Shown piece by piece: positions 35,724 to 44,874 of a DNA stretch of 64,000 nt. Numbering within the stretch: position 1 is the stretch's first letter; every line of letters starts with the position of its first letter. A program made the translations under genes and the position numbers. A model generated the notes under the pieces. The model had not been told where the DNA came from, did no database searches, and worked only from the letters and a program-made list of their open reading frames with translations. The stretch covers positions 1 through 64,000 of the forward strand of contig JADLDK010000029.1 in NCBI GenBank assembly GCA_020846715.1, read 5' to 3'. Source of the DNA: Armatimonadota bacterium. GTDB taxonomy: Bacteria; Armatimonadota; UBA5829; DSUL01.

Positions 35724-36545
35724 GTGCGCAAAAGAGTGCAAACACTGATCGTCGCCGCTCCTGTCGCCGTAGCATTGATGCTGTGGCCGGGAGGAGTGCC
35801 GGCAGTCGTAGCCACCACGGCTGTGCTGGCGCTGGCTTACGGCGAATACTGCCAGATGTGCCTCTCCGCCGGTATCCCATGCCGCCTGTGGTGGGGAGTT
35901 CTGGCGATAGTATTGTTTGCAGTCTCAGCGCAGGGGCGGACGCCAGTCGACGGGTGGATGCCAGATGCCTGGCTGCTGCTGGGTGCGCTGGTTCTAACGC
36001 TGGAGACACTGCGCCGGGAGCGCAAGCCGGTGTTGGCGCTGGGGGCCTCACTGCTCGGAGTGCTCTGGATTGGGGGGATGGGCAGTCTATTCCTGACGGT
36101 GCGCTTTTCCCAAATTCGCGAAGCCACCAGTGGCCCTCTGGAGCCCGGAGCATGGGCGGCTCTTGGATTGCTGCTTACGGTGTGGGCACTGGATATTTGC
36201 GCGTATCTGGGCGGACGAGCGTTTGGACGTATTCAGATAGCACCGTCAATCAGCCCAAAAAAGACTGTCGAGGGGGCTATCGTCGGCTTTTTTGCCGCGA
36301 CGGGAGTGGGGCTTCTGGTGGCCCCGTGGATGGGTCTTGGCGTGTGGAGCGGCGCTTCACTTGGAGCGGTTATCGGGCTTGCGGGACAGGCAGGTGATCT
36401 TTTTGAGTCGGCGATCAAGCGCGAACTGCAGGTCAAAGACTCAGGCGCAAGCCTGCCCGGGCACGGAGGGTGGCTAGATCGGATTGACAGCCTGTTGTTC
36501 GCATGCGCTGTGGCTGCGTGGTGGCTGGCGCGCGGGCCGCGCTAG
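35724..36545 (+). CDS. cdsA: Phosphatidate cytidylyltransferase
   Basis: Integral membrane enzyme of 273 residues that makes CDP-diacylglycerol from phosphatidate and CTP, the entry to phospholipid synthesis. Seven or eight hydrophobic segments are seen. The C-terminal CdsA signature is complete: SPKKTVEGAIVG, then SAIKRELQVKDSGASLPGHGGWLDRIDS, which holds the conserved Lys, Asp and Gly residues that bind metal and CTP. Start is GTG 35724 with GAGG just before it. The usual neighbours uppS and dxr are not adjacent. Confidence 0.93.
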   Translation: MRKRVQTLIVAAPVAVALMLWPGGVPAVVATTAVLALAYGEYCQMCLSAGIPCRLWWGVLAIVLFAVSAQGRTPVDGWMPDAWLLLGALVLTLETLRRERKPVLALGASLLGVLWIGGMGSLFLTVRFSQIREATSGPLEPGAWAALGLLLTVWALDICAYLGGRAFGRIQIAPSISPKKTVEGAIVGFFAATGVGLLVAPWMGLGVWSGASLGAVIGLAGQAGDLFESAIKRELQVKDSGASLPGHGGWLDRIDSLLFACAVAAWWLARGPR

Positions 36546-36581
36546 CTCAGAAAGCGCCCCCTCAGTCCACGCGCTCAAGAT

Positions 36582-37154
36582 CTACGGGGCGCGGTTACCC
36601 GAGGAGGCAACCTGGTGTTGGAGTGTTCTTACGGCACGGGCCAGACGCTCGCGATCGAACTCTGTGGCTGCATTCTTCTCGGCTTCGCGGTAGTTGGCCA
36701 GAGCCAGTTTTCCATCTTTGTCACAACGCCAGATGATGAAGCCGAGCGTCTCATAAAGCTCAGCAGACTTCGGGTTGTTGCGAATCCCTTCGTTGAGAAA
36801 CCGCTTGGCCTCCTGCGGCTTCTTCTGGTAGAGTCCCAGCATCCAGCCCCCCGAGGCGTAAGCCTGCGTGAAGTGAGGGTCCAGACTGGTGATCATCCTC
36901 ATCAGAGGGAGGATGTCCGTATCCTGTGCCCAGTTGGGGTTGTGCTCGACAAACTCATGATGATAGCTGTCCGCTTTCATCCAGAGCAGGTTGGCGAACA
37001 CGGTGCGAAACTGCCCGGCGAGACTTGCATAAACGGACGATCCACCAGGTGTGAGCTCTCTGTCGCGCGCGGTGTCGCGCGTGATGGAAGCGTCTGAGAC
37101 AATCGTTAGAGCGCCCAGCGCAAGCAGAGCAATCCAGACGCCTGACTTACGCAT
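36582..37154 (-). CDS. Exported or anchored TPR protein
   Basis: Product of 190 residues with an N-terminal hydrophobic segment (VWIALLALGALTIVS) and no clear cleavage site. Two or three TPR-like helix pairs follow (DPHFTQAYASGGWMLGLY; EAKRFLNEGIRNNPKSAELYETLGFIIW; KLALANYREAEKNAA). The segment FANLLWMKADSYHHEFVEHNPNW is reminiscent of TPR proteins found with ABC-2 exporters in Planctomycetes and Armatimonadota. It starts inside the end of the small His-rich gene (8-nt overlap), so it is the last gene of the exporter operon. The partner is unknown. Confidence 0.75.
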   Translation of the reverse strand: MRKSGVWIALLALGALTIVSDASITRDTARDRELTPGGSSVYASLAGQFRTVFANLLWMKADSYHHEFVEHNPNWAQDTDILPLMRMITSLDPHFTQAYASGGWMLGLYQKKPQEAKRFLNEGIRNNPKSAELYETLGFIIWRCDKDGKLALANYREAEKNAATEFDRERLARAVRTLQHQVASSGNRAP

Positions 37155-37377
37155 TTTGCCCGCCCTTTCTGCGCCCGATCAGACGCACCAGCACTACCGC
37201 TCCTGACCAGACTCCACCAAGAACCAGCATTTGAGCTGCGAGTTCCCCGCGCACCTGCGAAGACTCCCATTGATGATGGGCGTGGTGTTCACCTGCCTCA
37301 TGACACAAACCCGCACAGGGCGACAGAAGAATCGCCGCAGCAGCGAGAAATCGATAAAGGCGCGCGCGGATCGTCAT
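37147..37377 (-). CDS. Small His-rich membrane protein
   Basis: Product of 76 residues. An N-terminal signal or anchor (FLAAAAILLSPCAGLC) is followed by the His-rich stretch HEAGEHHAHHQW and then a second hydrophobic segment (LVLGGVWSGAVVLVRLIG) with a basic tail. The histidines would face the outside and could bind a metal. It overlaps the permease gene upstream by four bases (ATGA) and the TPR gene downstream by eight, so it is a true member of the exporter operon. No named family recognised. Confidence 0.65.
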   Translation of the reverse strand: MTIRARLYRFLAAAAILLSPCAGLCHEAGEHHAHHQWESSQVRGELAAQMLVLGGVWSGAVVLVRLIGRRKGGQNA

Positions 37378-38147
37378 ATCTCTCTCCGTGAAAAGACAGC
37401 GCTGGAGACCGCCAGTACGAAGCCTGTGTACACCACTGCGTAAGCCGCAACAAGGGCCAGATAGCTCGACGGGATTGCGATGTTGTGAATGAGTGCGTCC
37501 TTGAAACTGAAGCTGTCAAGATTCGGCAGAAGATAATAGACCGCCTGGAGGACCTGAGTCGCCACCGGTACGTGAGAGTTTTCGATGGCTGCGTGCAGGT
37601 ATCCGATCTTCATCTGCCCGAGAATGAACACAAAAAGACTCAACGTCGCGCTAACCATAGGAGACACGAGCAAGCTGAAGAACATGCCCACTGCCGCCAG
37701 CAAGCAGACCTCCAGAAAGACATATCCCATCCCCAGCGCCACAGCCGTGTCGAATTGATGCTCGTAAACGGCCAGAATGCCGAGAAAGACCAGTCCTATA
37801 AGCCCCATGCAGAGCAGGCTGGTGAGGCAGATTCCCAGATACTTCCCCAAAATATAGTCACTGCGCCGAACCGCGCGCGAAAGAGTCGGATAGGCGGTGC
37901 GGCTCTGGAGCTCCGCAGGAATACTCCCAACAGAGACGGCTATAGCCAGAATACCGCCCGAGAACAGAATGGCAGCCAGGGACAGGTCTTTGAGAATCTT
38001 GACCTGAACGCCCATATCGAAAAACGACAACAGGGTCGTGGAGGCGATGGCGGCAATGGTGAGAATCAGGATCACCTGCAGAAGCTGTTTGCGCAGATTC
38101 TCCTTGAAGGTCACCTTACCGATTGTCCAGATTTGTCTAAGATGCAC
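37374..38147 (-). CDS. ABC-2 type transporter permease
   Basis: Product of 257 residues with six hydrophobic segments (for example QVILILTIAAIASTTLLSF, AAILFSGGILAIAVSVG, LIGLVFLGILAVY). It has the usual ABC-2/NosY-like layout, including a cytoplasmic stretch with ELQSRTAYPTLSRAVRRSDYILGKYLG after the second helix. It partners the ATPase gene 24 nt upstream. The cargo is unknown. The downstream His-rich and TPR proteins suggest an accessory periplasmic part. Confidence 0.88.
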   Translation of the reverse strand: MHLRQIWTIGKVTFKENLRKQLLQVILILTIAAIASTTLLSFFDMGVQVKILKDLSLAAILFSGGILAIAVSVGSIPAELQSRTAYPTLSRAVRRSDYILGKYLGICLTSLLCMGLIGLVFLGILAVYEHQFDTAVALGMGYVFLEVCLLAAVGMFFSLLVSPMVSATLSLFVFILGQMKIGYLHAAIENSHVPVATQVLQAVYYLLPNLDSFSFKDALIHNIAIPSSYLALVAAYAVVYTGFVLAVSSAVFSRREI

Positions 38148-38171
38148 TTGCTTACAGTCCTCCAGGCGTTT

Positions 38172-39113
38172 TCACGCAGCCAGACGCAGAAACGCTTCTT
38201 CCAGAGTCTCCGATCCGGATGAAACAGAAAGCAGTTGCGCGCCCGCCCGCTCCAGCACTCCTATGACTGGGTAGATCTGTTCCGCTGAACATTCAATCGT
38301 CGTCTGGAAGGGCTCGTCTATCTCAATTCCAAGGGTTTGCAGGTCCTCAATGATTGACGCGGTCAACGACGAGGTCACTATTCTGACGGCGGTTTCGGGC
38401 TGCTTGACTTCGCTCGGTTTCCCGCAGGCGACAACCCGGCCTTTGTTCAGAACCGTGATCTGATCACACAGCGTGTCAATCTCCGAGAGAACGTGAGAGC
38501 TGAGGAAGACCGTGCGCCCTTCAGAGCGCATGCGCGCTATGATCTGCCGCATTTCGTGCCGTCCGAGTGGGTCCAGTCCCGAGGTTGGCTCATCCAGAAT
38601 CAGCAGGCGCGGACGGCCAAGCAAGGCTTGCGCAATCCCGACGCGCTGCTGGTTTCCTTTGGACAGGCGACTGAGTGGAAGGTTGCGATTCTGAGATAAA
38701 TGGGTGATTTCAAGAACTGAGTCAATCTGATCGTCGCGCTCGGAAGGCCGCAGGCCGAGCAGATCGGCATGCATTCGCAGAACCTCCTGCGGAGACATGA
38801 ACGCGGGGAAATATGGCTGTTCCGGCAGATAGCCAACGTGCCTGCGCGTTGTGTGCTCGCTGCACGGTTCGTCAAAAATGCGCAACTCGCCACCCGTCGG
38901 GCGCAGAAAGCCGAGAAGCATCTTGATCGTGGTGGTTTTCCCCGCTCCGTTCGCGCCGAGAAAACCAAAAACAACGCCCTGCGGAACGTCCAGATTCAGA
39001 CTGTCCACAGCCTTGCGGCTCTGATTGCGCGGGAGCCTGTAAACCCGGGTAACATTTCTGCACTCAATCGCCAGGGGCAGATTGTTGGAGGATGTGTGCA
39101 CTGAATCGGTCAT
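38172..39113 (-). CDS. ABC transporter ATP-binding protein (ABC-2 exporter type)
   Basis: Product of 313 residues. Walker A is GANGAGKTT, the signature is LSKGNQQRVGIAQAL, Walker B is LLILDEPTSGLDP, and the switch histidine is in VFLSSHVLSE. The C-terminal 80 residues form the extension usual for NatA/CcmA/NosF-type exporter ATPases. It is the first gene of a four-gene operon with the permease, His-rich protein and TPR protein. Confidence 0.93.
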   Translation of the reverse strand: MTDSVHTSSNNLPLAIECRNVTRVYRLPRNQSRKAVDSLNLDVPQGVVFGFLGANGAGKTTTIKMLLGFLRPTGGELRIFDEPCSEHTTRRHVGYLPEQPYFPAFMSPQEVLRMHADLLGLRPSERDDQIDSVLEITHLSQNRNLPLSRLSKGNQQRVGIAQALLGRPRLLILDEPTSGLDPLGRHEMRQIIARMRSEGRTVFLSSHVLSEIDTLCDQITVLNKGRVVACGKPSEVKQPETAVRIVTSSLTASIIEDLQTLGIEIDEPFQTTIECSAEQIYPVIGVLERAGAQLLSVSSGSETLEEAFLRLAA

Positions 39114-39363
39114 GCATTGCGCCTCTTATTTCACAGATGAAAGCGTCGAAGATAAGAACTCCACTTCCATTATTGGCGCAATGAAGAAACAGGATTAGAG
39201 AATTTCAGTGCGCAGCGCGCCGCGCGACACCGGCTGGGCGATGGTCTGGCCAAGGCTGGCGGCTTGGGTAAGAATGCACCAGATACCGAGCTCCAGGCGG
39301 ATACTTCAAATGGCGTCCACAGGTACACGCGTGTGGATGAGGGCGAACAAGAAGGCTTGACAT

Positions 39364-42165
39364 ATGCTGAGTCGTTGCAACGTTGTGCTGCTGATATTTG
39401 CGATTTGCCTTGCGTGCGCTGAGGCGCGCGCGGACATCACTGCCGGCGTCAAGGAGACCGTGCTTGACAATGGGTTGACGATATTGACCAAAGAGGTGCG
39501 CGTGGCGCCAGTTGTCAGCGTCAATGTGTTCTACCGCGTGGGCTCCCGCAACGAGCACACGGGCATCACCGGAATCTCTCATCTGCTGGAGCATATGATG
39601 TTCAAGGGGTCACAGCACTTTCCTCAGGGCAGATTTGAGCAGCTCATACACGATCGGGGCGGTATCAACAACGCTGCAACAACGACTGACTACACATACT
39701 ACTGGGAACTGCTGCAGAGTGATTACCTTGATCTGGCTCTGAGGCTGGAGGCCGACCGCATGCGCGGCGCTCTTTTCAACGCCAGAGACCTGGTCTCAGA
39801 AATGCCTGTCGTGCGCTCGGAAATGGAAGGAAGAGAGAACAGTCCCGACACGCTGCTGTGGCAGTTGGTGGATTCTACGGCCTTCCAGGCTCATCCGTAC
39901 CAGTGGCCGATCATTGGGTGGCGATCAGACGTTGAGGCCATCACGCGTGATCAGATTTACGCCTACTATCAGAAGTACTACGCGCCCAACAACGCCACTG
40001 TTGTCCTGGTCGGAGATTTTGACACTGCCAGTGCAGTAGCTCTTGTCAAGAAGTATTTCGGCGCCCTGAAACCGCTGCCGAAGCCACCTTCCGTCCACAC
40101 GCAGGAACCGGTGCAGCGCGGAGAACGTACCGCCGATCTCAGCACTGCCGGGAGCGCCCAACGCGTGCTGCTGAGCTGGAAGATTCCCTCTGAAAAGGAT
40201 CCGGATATCGTCGCCCTGGACGTGCTCGAACAGATACTCTCTGGCGGGCGATCCAGCCGGATTTACCAGGCGCTGGTGGAAAGCGGCATCGCGACAGATG
40301 CTTTCGCGTACTCGGCTACCAGGATTGACCCGTCTTTGTTCTACGCTGGCGCGACGGCTCAGGCCAACAGAACAAACGCAGAGATGGAAAAAGCGCTGAT
40401 GGCAGAGATCCAGCGGGTGCAGAGCACCCCGCCAGAAGCCGAAGAACTCCAGCGCGCCAAGCGCCAGATCGAAGCTGCCTTTGTGTTTTCCAATGACGAC
40501 GTCCGCAGCCAGGCGCAGCTTCTGGGGCGCTATCAGATGGTTTCCAACTGGCGGAGGCTTTCGGACTATCTCCCGTCCCTGGCCCGAGTGACGCCTGCCG
40601 ATGTGCAGCGCGTCGCAAAGAAGTATCTGATCCCAAGCACGCGAACAGCCGGTTATTTCACTCCCGAAGGACCTCCAGTTGCCGAAAGACCAGCGCCTGG
40701 CTCACCAGGTGGCCCCGCAAACTACCGGACGGGCGATCGTCCGCCGCTAGTACCGGTCTCCAACCAGAAACGCACAGGCGCCGCGATTGCCCAACAGCAA
40801 AAACAAAAGACGAAACCGCCAACTTCGGCCAACTCCGCCACAAACGCTGCACCTGTGCCGGATAGATCTCCGCGCAGAGCGATCAAACCTGTGCGCTACA
40901 CTCTGGGCAACGGTGTTGTTCTCATTGTACTGAACAATCCCGCGAACTCCAGCGTGAGCATCAGTGGCAGTCTGAACGCCGGTGGATGGCTGGAGGGGCC
41001 AGGCGAGAAGAACGTGTCGGACGTCACTGCGGATATGCTGAGCCGGGGAACTGCCACGCGCACCAGCCTGCAGTTCGCCAGCGCAGTGGAGGACATGGGT
41101 GCGGCTCTGTCTATCTCTTCAGAAGTCGAAAGCACGCGTATCACCGGGCGGTGCCTGTCTCGCGATTTTGAGAAGTGGACGGCGCTTCTTGCGGATGCTC
41201 TGCGCAATCCTGTCTTTCCAGAGCAAGACCTGGAGAGGCTGAAGGCACAGGATGTGTCGTTTCTTCAGCAGCAAAAGGAGTCCCCAGCGGCGCTGGCAGA
41301 GCGCGAGTTCATGAACCGGCTTTACCCTGAGGGACACCCTTACCACCCCGGTGACATTGATAAGGACATTCAGAGCTACAAGACCATAACCGCACAGGAC
41401 TTGAAGAGATTTCACAACCGCTACTACGGTCCGAAGGGAATGATTCTGACGGTTGTCGGCGATGTGACGCCGGAACAGGTGAAGGCTGTTGTGGAACAAC
41501 AGCTTGGCGGCTGGCCAGCTCAGGATGGCTACCGCCAGACTCAGATACCAGATGTGCCTGCAAGGAACAGCTCCTTCGACTACATCCGCGTGCCAGACAA
41601 GAGCCAGACAAACGCCGTCTACGGCTGGCCGGGCGGGTTGAAGCGTTCGGACAAAACTTACTACGCCGCCGTTGTGATGAATGAAATACTGGGCGGCGGA
41701 AGCGTGCTGACGAGCCGGCTCGGGCAGTCCATCCGTGGCAAAATGGGGCTGGTCTATGACGTGGGCACGGGTTTTCAGGCGACGCTGGGCGAAGGTCCAT
41801 GGGAAGCGACCCTCGGAGCAAATCCGGCCAATGCGGAAAAAGCCGTGCGCGAGTTGATTCGCGGGGTCGATCTGATGAAGTCGAAAGGGCCTACGCAGGA
41901 AGAAGTGAGAGTGGCGAAGCAGTACATTGTCGGAGTTCTCTCACTCAGGCTGGCGACGAACGCCGGAGTCGCCGGCTTTCTGCTCTCGTCAGAGTTCTAC
42001 AATCTCGGCCTGGACTATCTGAACACATTTCGCGATTTGTACGGGTCGGTCACGGCGGCACAGGTCACAGAGGCGGCGCGAAAGTATCTGCATCCAGAGT
42101 CGGCCACTCTTGTTGTCGCGGGACCGGCAGAGTCATTTCCAGATGTCACCAAAATCTCACAATAG
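39364..42165 (+). CDS. Full-length exported M16 peptidase (two fused halves)
   Basis: Exported protein of 933 residues with a signal peptide (MLSRCNVVLLIFAICLACAEARA). The N-terminal M16 half has the inverted zinc motif HLLEH at 73-77 and the later glutamate region VVRSEMEGR. A Pro/Ala/Gln-rich linker lies near 460-495. The C-terminal half (about 500-930) repeats the fold (VRYTLGNGVVLIVLNN) but has VTADMLSRGT in place of HxxEH, so it is the inactive partner half. Many bacteria encode the two halves as separate genes; here they are one chain, as in pitrilysin. A ribosome site GAAGG precedes the ATG. It probably degrades peptides in the periplasm. Confidence 0.92.
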   Translation: MLSRCNVVLLIFAICLACAEARADITAGVKETVLDNGLTILTKEVRVAPVVSVNVFYRVGSRNEHTGITGISHLLEHMMFKGSQHFPQGRFEQLIHDRGGINNAATTTDYTYYWELLQSDYLDLALRLEADRMRGALFNARDLVSEMPVVRSEMEGRENSPDTLLWQLVDSTAFQAHPYQWPIIGWRSDVEAITRDQIYAYYQKYYAPNNATVVLVGDFDTASAVALVKKYFGALKPLPKPPSVHTQEPVQRGERTADLSTAGSAQRVLLSWKIPSEKDPDIVALDVLEQILSGGRSSRIYQALVESGIATDAFAYSATRIDPSLFYAGATAQANRTNAEMEKALMAEIQRVQSTPPEAEELQRAKRQIEAAFVFSNDDVRSQAQLLGRYQMVSNWRRLSDYLPSLARVTPADVQRVAKKYLIPSTRTAGYFTPEGPPVAERPAPGSPGGPANYRTGDRPPLVPVSNQKRTGAAIAQQQKQKTKPPTSANSATNAAPVPDRSPRRAIKPVRYTLGNGVVLIVLNNPANSSVSISGSLNAGGWLEGPGEKNVSDVTADMLSRGTATRTSLQFASAVEDMGAALSISSEVESTRITGRCLSRDFEKWTALLADALRNPVFPEQDLERLKAQDVSFLQQQKESPAALAEREFMNRLYPEGHPYHPGDIDKDIQSYKTITAQDLKRFHNRYYGPKGMILTVVGDVTPEQVKAVVEQQLGGWPAQDGYRQTQIPDVPARNSSFDYIRVPDKSQTNAVYGWPGGLKRSDKTYYAAVVMNEILGGGSVLTSRLGQSIRGKMGLVYDVGTGFQATLGEGPWEATLGANPANAEKAVRELIRGVDLMKSKGPTQEEVRVAKQYIVGVLSLRLATNAGVAGFLLSSEFYNLGLDYLNTFRDLYGSVTAAQVTEAARKYLHPESATLVVAGPAESFPDVTKISQ

Positions 42166-44866
42166 CAGCAGCCAGAGTCAGAAATGTCTCCAGCCTCACG
42201 CAGCGCACATTTACACACAGCGGCTGGAGGCAATTCTTGCGCGGATGGTCGCGGAGCTGCGCCTGGACGGGGCCGAAGTGTTCCTCCTCGATGAAGAAGG
42301 CACAGCCCTCAAAGCGCGCGCTTGTGTGGACGCGAACGGCCGAGCCTGTCAGCTTCCCGCTGAGGCGGTAAACTTCAAGCGCGCAGGACGCATTGGACGT
42401 ATGCTCTCGGGCAAAGTCACCTCTATGACGCGGTCGCCAAGCGCGCCGCCGGACGAGTACAACCCGGATGCCGCAGCGCCGGTACAAATTGACGGGCGGA
42501 TCATGGGGCTGGTAGCAGTCAGCAAAGGAAGCCAGACACCGCGCGATTTGCCACAAGAGGCGATGGCGAGCTTTGCGGAAGAGATCGGGTTTATTGTTGA
42601 CTCCGCCGAGACCGAAGCCCGGATGGCCATCGAAGCTCATCACGAACACACGCTGTCCGAAGTGTCCAAAGCGATCTCCTCAGCATTGGACCCGAACAGA
42701 ATTCTGGAGATGGTCTCGCAGCTTATGGCGGAAGGCATCGGGGCCAGGAAATCGGCTGTTTATGTCTGGGAGCGAGACTTGCGACAGCTTCGAAGACGCG
42801 CTTCTCATGGCACGCTAAAGCGTACGAACAGGAAGCATGCGGTCATCTCGTTTGCGGAAGACCAGTCTCTGGTGGCAACGCTGGCCAACAACGAAGCCGT
42901 CCTCTTAGGCCAGCGCCAGAGGTCAGCGCTGGGCCAGAACCTGCTGGAGAGCGTGGACGCCACAAACGCCATAGCGGTACCCCTGATGAGCAAGGGACGC
43001 CTGGTAGCGGTGGCGGTTGTAAGCTGTCCCGAGACGCACACGGGATTTCCGGCGGACAACATAAGCCTGCTGATGGCTATTGCCGCACAGGCGGCTGTGT
43101 CCATCGAAAACGCAACGCTGTATGAAGCGCAGAACCGCGCCGTTACGGAGCTTGCGGCGTTGTATGCGGTGTCCCAGGCGCTGGCCGCATCACTCAACCT
43201 GAATGACGGACTCCAAATTGTGGCCGAAAGCATCTCGGCGGTGACGGGTGTCAGCAGATGTGGCGTTTTCCTGATTGAGCAGGGACGGGCGCACGGACAT
43301 CTGATTATCGGAGTCGCAGACGCCGAGAAGGAGCGCTTCAAACGGCTGAGTCTGGGCCTGTCTGAGCGTGAGACCGCTATGATGCAGGCCATAAAGGAGG
43401 GGCGACCCACTATTGTAGAGGGGCGCGCTACTCTTAGAGACGGCTACATGGCGGCGCACTGGCGTGTGAAGCGCATGCTGGTGGTTCCACTGATCTTTGA
43501 AGGCCGCACGGTTGGACTGGCGGCGGCGGATGAACCCGGCCATGCAGCCACTTTCAGCGTAAACACTGTCAAGGTGGCGGCGGCGATCGGCGAGCAGGCG
43601 GCGATCGCGATACAGAATGCCCGCCTTTACGAGCAGACCCGTCAGCACGCAGAGGAGCTTCAACTTCTCTGGGAGCTCGGGCAGGCGCTGGGCGGAGAAC
43701 TGGGACTCCCGGAGATGCTCGACACCCTCACTGATCATCTCAAGCGCCTGCCGAAGGTGACCGCCGTGTCCATTATTATCCGGCACTGGGATGGCTCGCT
43801 GCTGATTGCGCGCGAGGATGGGGAAAAGACAAGCTACCGCAACGAGCGCGCGCTGACTGACCCGTGCGACGTTCAGGCTCTGCCAGCGCTTCAGGGGCAG
43901 GGCGCGCAGGTCATTCGCAACGTGCGCAGGCACGCAAGTTGCCTGCATCCGGAGCTGCGTTCGACTGAGTCTTCCGCTCACTCCATCCTGGCCATGCCGC
44001 TGGTGCAGGAAAACAAGACTATTGGCCTGATTAACGTCATCTCCTCAGAAGACAGAGACTTTGCGACAGGGGAGATGCGTCTGATTGGCAGCGTAGCGTC
44101 TGTGGCATCAGCGGCCATCGTCCGCGGACAGGTCTATGAACGTGAGCGGCGCATAGCAGAAACGTTTCAGCGCAGTCTATTACCCGAAGTCCGAGATCAG
44201 TACGACGATTACGAGATCGCGCAGCACTACGCGGCGGCGCTGGATGAGGCGCGTGTGGGAGGGGACTTCTACGACGTCTTTGAAATGCACAACGGCAAAA
44301 TTGCCTTTGTCATAGGAGACGTGAGCGGAAAAGGGCTCGACGCCGCCATTCACACAGCGACAGCCAAGTATCTGGTTCGCGCCTTTGCCTTTGAAGAGGA
44401 AGACCCCAGCAAGGTGCTTTGTCGCGCAAATGACGCCCTGTGTTTCTATGTGCCGGTGTCGATGTTTGTCACTTTGTTCCTCGCTGTGCTAGACACGGAA
44501 AGTGGCATCGTGTACTATGCCAACGCCGGCCATGAACTGCCGCTGTTGTGGAGCGCCGAAGATTCGCGTTTTCGAAGCCTCGCGTGTACGGGACGGGCTC
44601 TGGGATTCCTCGCTGGCTGTGACTACCTCACCGAACAAGCAACCATGAAGCCTGGTGATGTGTTCATAATGTACACGGATGGTGTGACGGAAGCGCGCCG
44701 GGACGGGAAGTTTCTGGATTCCTCCGGAGTGCGTGACGCAGCCGCGCCGCTTGTGGGATCCAGCGCCAGCCGGATTGCCGAAGCAATTGAGAGCACGGTA
44801 AGGAACTTTGCCGGGGGGCGACTGCGCGATGATATTGCACTCTTGGTAGTGAAAAGACAGGGCTGA
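42143..44866 (+). CDS. Multi-GAF SpoIIE-type (PP2C) serine phosphatase
   Basis: Soluble protein of about 907 residues. Four GAF-like sensor domains in series can be made out (roughly 10-150, 175-330, 345-505 and 520-680; for example AVIGEQAAIAIQNARLYEQT ends one of them). The SpoIIE/RsbU phosphatase domain follows from about 700, with metal-site motifs GGDFYD, GDVSGKGLDAA, YTDGVTEA and LRDDIALLVV all intact. Such phosphatases remove phosphate from a STAS anti-anti-sigma protein in partner-switching circuits, and the next gene encodes exactly such a protein. The ATG at 42143 overlaps the M16 gene by 23 nt; a TTG at 42110 is the alternative start. Confidence 0.92.
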   Translation: MSPKSHNSSSQSQKCLQPHAAHIYTQRLEAILARMVAELRLDGAEVFLLDEEGTALKARACVDANGRACQLPAEAVNFKRAGRIGRMLSGKVTSMTRSPSAPPDEYNPDAAAPVQIDGRIMGLVAVSKGSQTPRDLPQEAMASFAEEIGFIVDSAETEARMAIEAHHEHTLSEVSKAISSALDPNRILEMVSQLMAEGIGARKSAVYVWERDLRQLRRRASHGTLKRTNRKHAVISFAEDQSLVATLANNEAVLLGQRQRSALGQNLLESVDATNAIAVPLMSKGRLVAVAVVSCPETHTGFPADNISLLMAIAAQAAVSIENATLYEAQNRAVTELAALYAVSQALAASLNLNDGLQIVAESISAVTGVSRCGVFLIEQGRAHGHLIIGVADAEKERFKRLSLGLSERETAMMQAIKEGRPTIVEGRATLRDGYMAAHWRVKRMLVVPLIFEGRTVGLAAADEPGHAATFSVNTVKVAAAIGEQAAIAIQNARLYEQTRQHAEELQLLWELGQALGGELGLPEMLDTLTDHLKRLPKVTAVSIIIRHWDGSLLIAREDGEKTSYRNERALTDPCDVQALPALQGQGAQVIRNVRRHASCLHPELRSTESSAHSILAMPLVQENKTIGLINVISSEDRDFATGEMRLIGSVASVASAAIVRGQVYERERRIAETFQRSLLPEVRDQYDDYEIAQHYAAALDEARVGGDFYDVFEMHNGKIAFVIGDVSGKGLDAAIHTATAKYLVRAFAFEEEDPSKVLCRANDALCFYVPVSMFVTLFLAVLDTESGIVYYANAGHELPLLWSAEDSRFRSLACTGRALGFLAGCDYLTEQATMKPGDVFIMYTDGVTEARRDGKFLDSSGVRDAAAPLVGSSASRIAEAIESTVRNFAGGRLRDDIALLVVKRQG

Positions 44867-44874
44867 TTTGTGAC

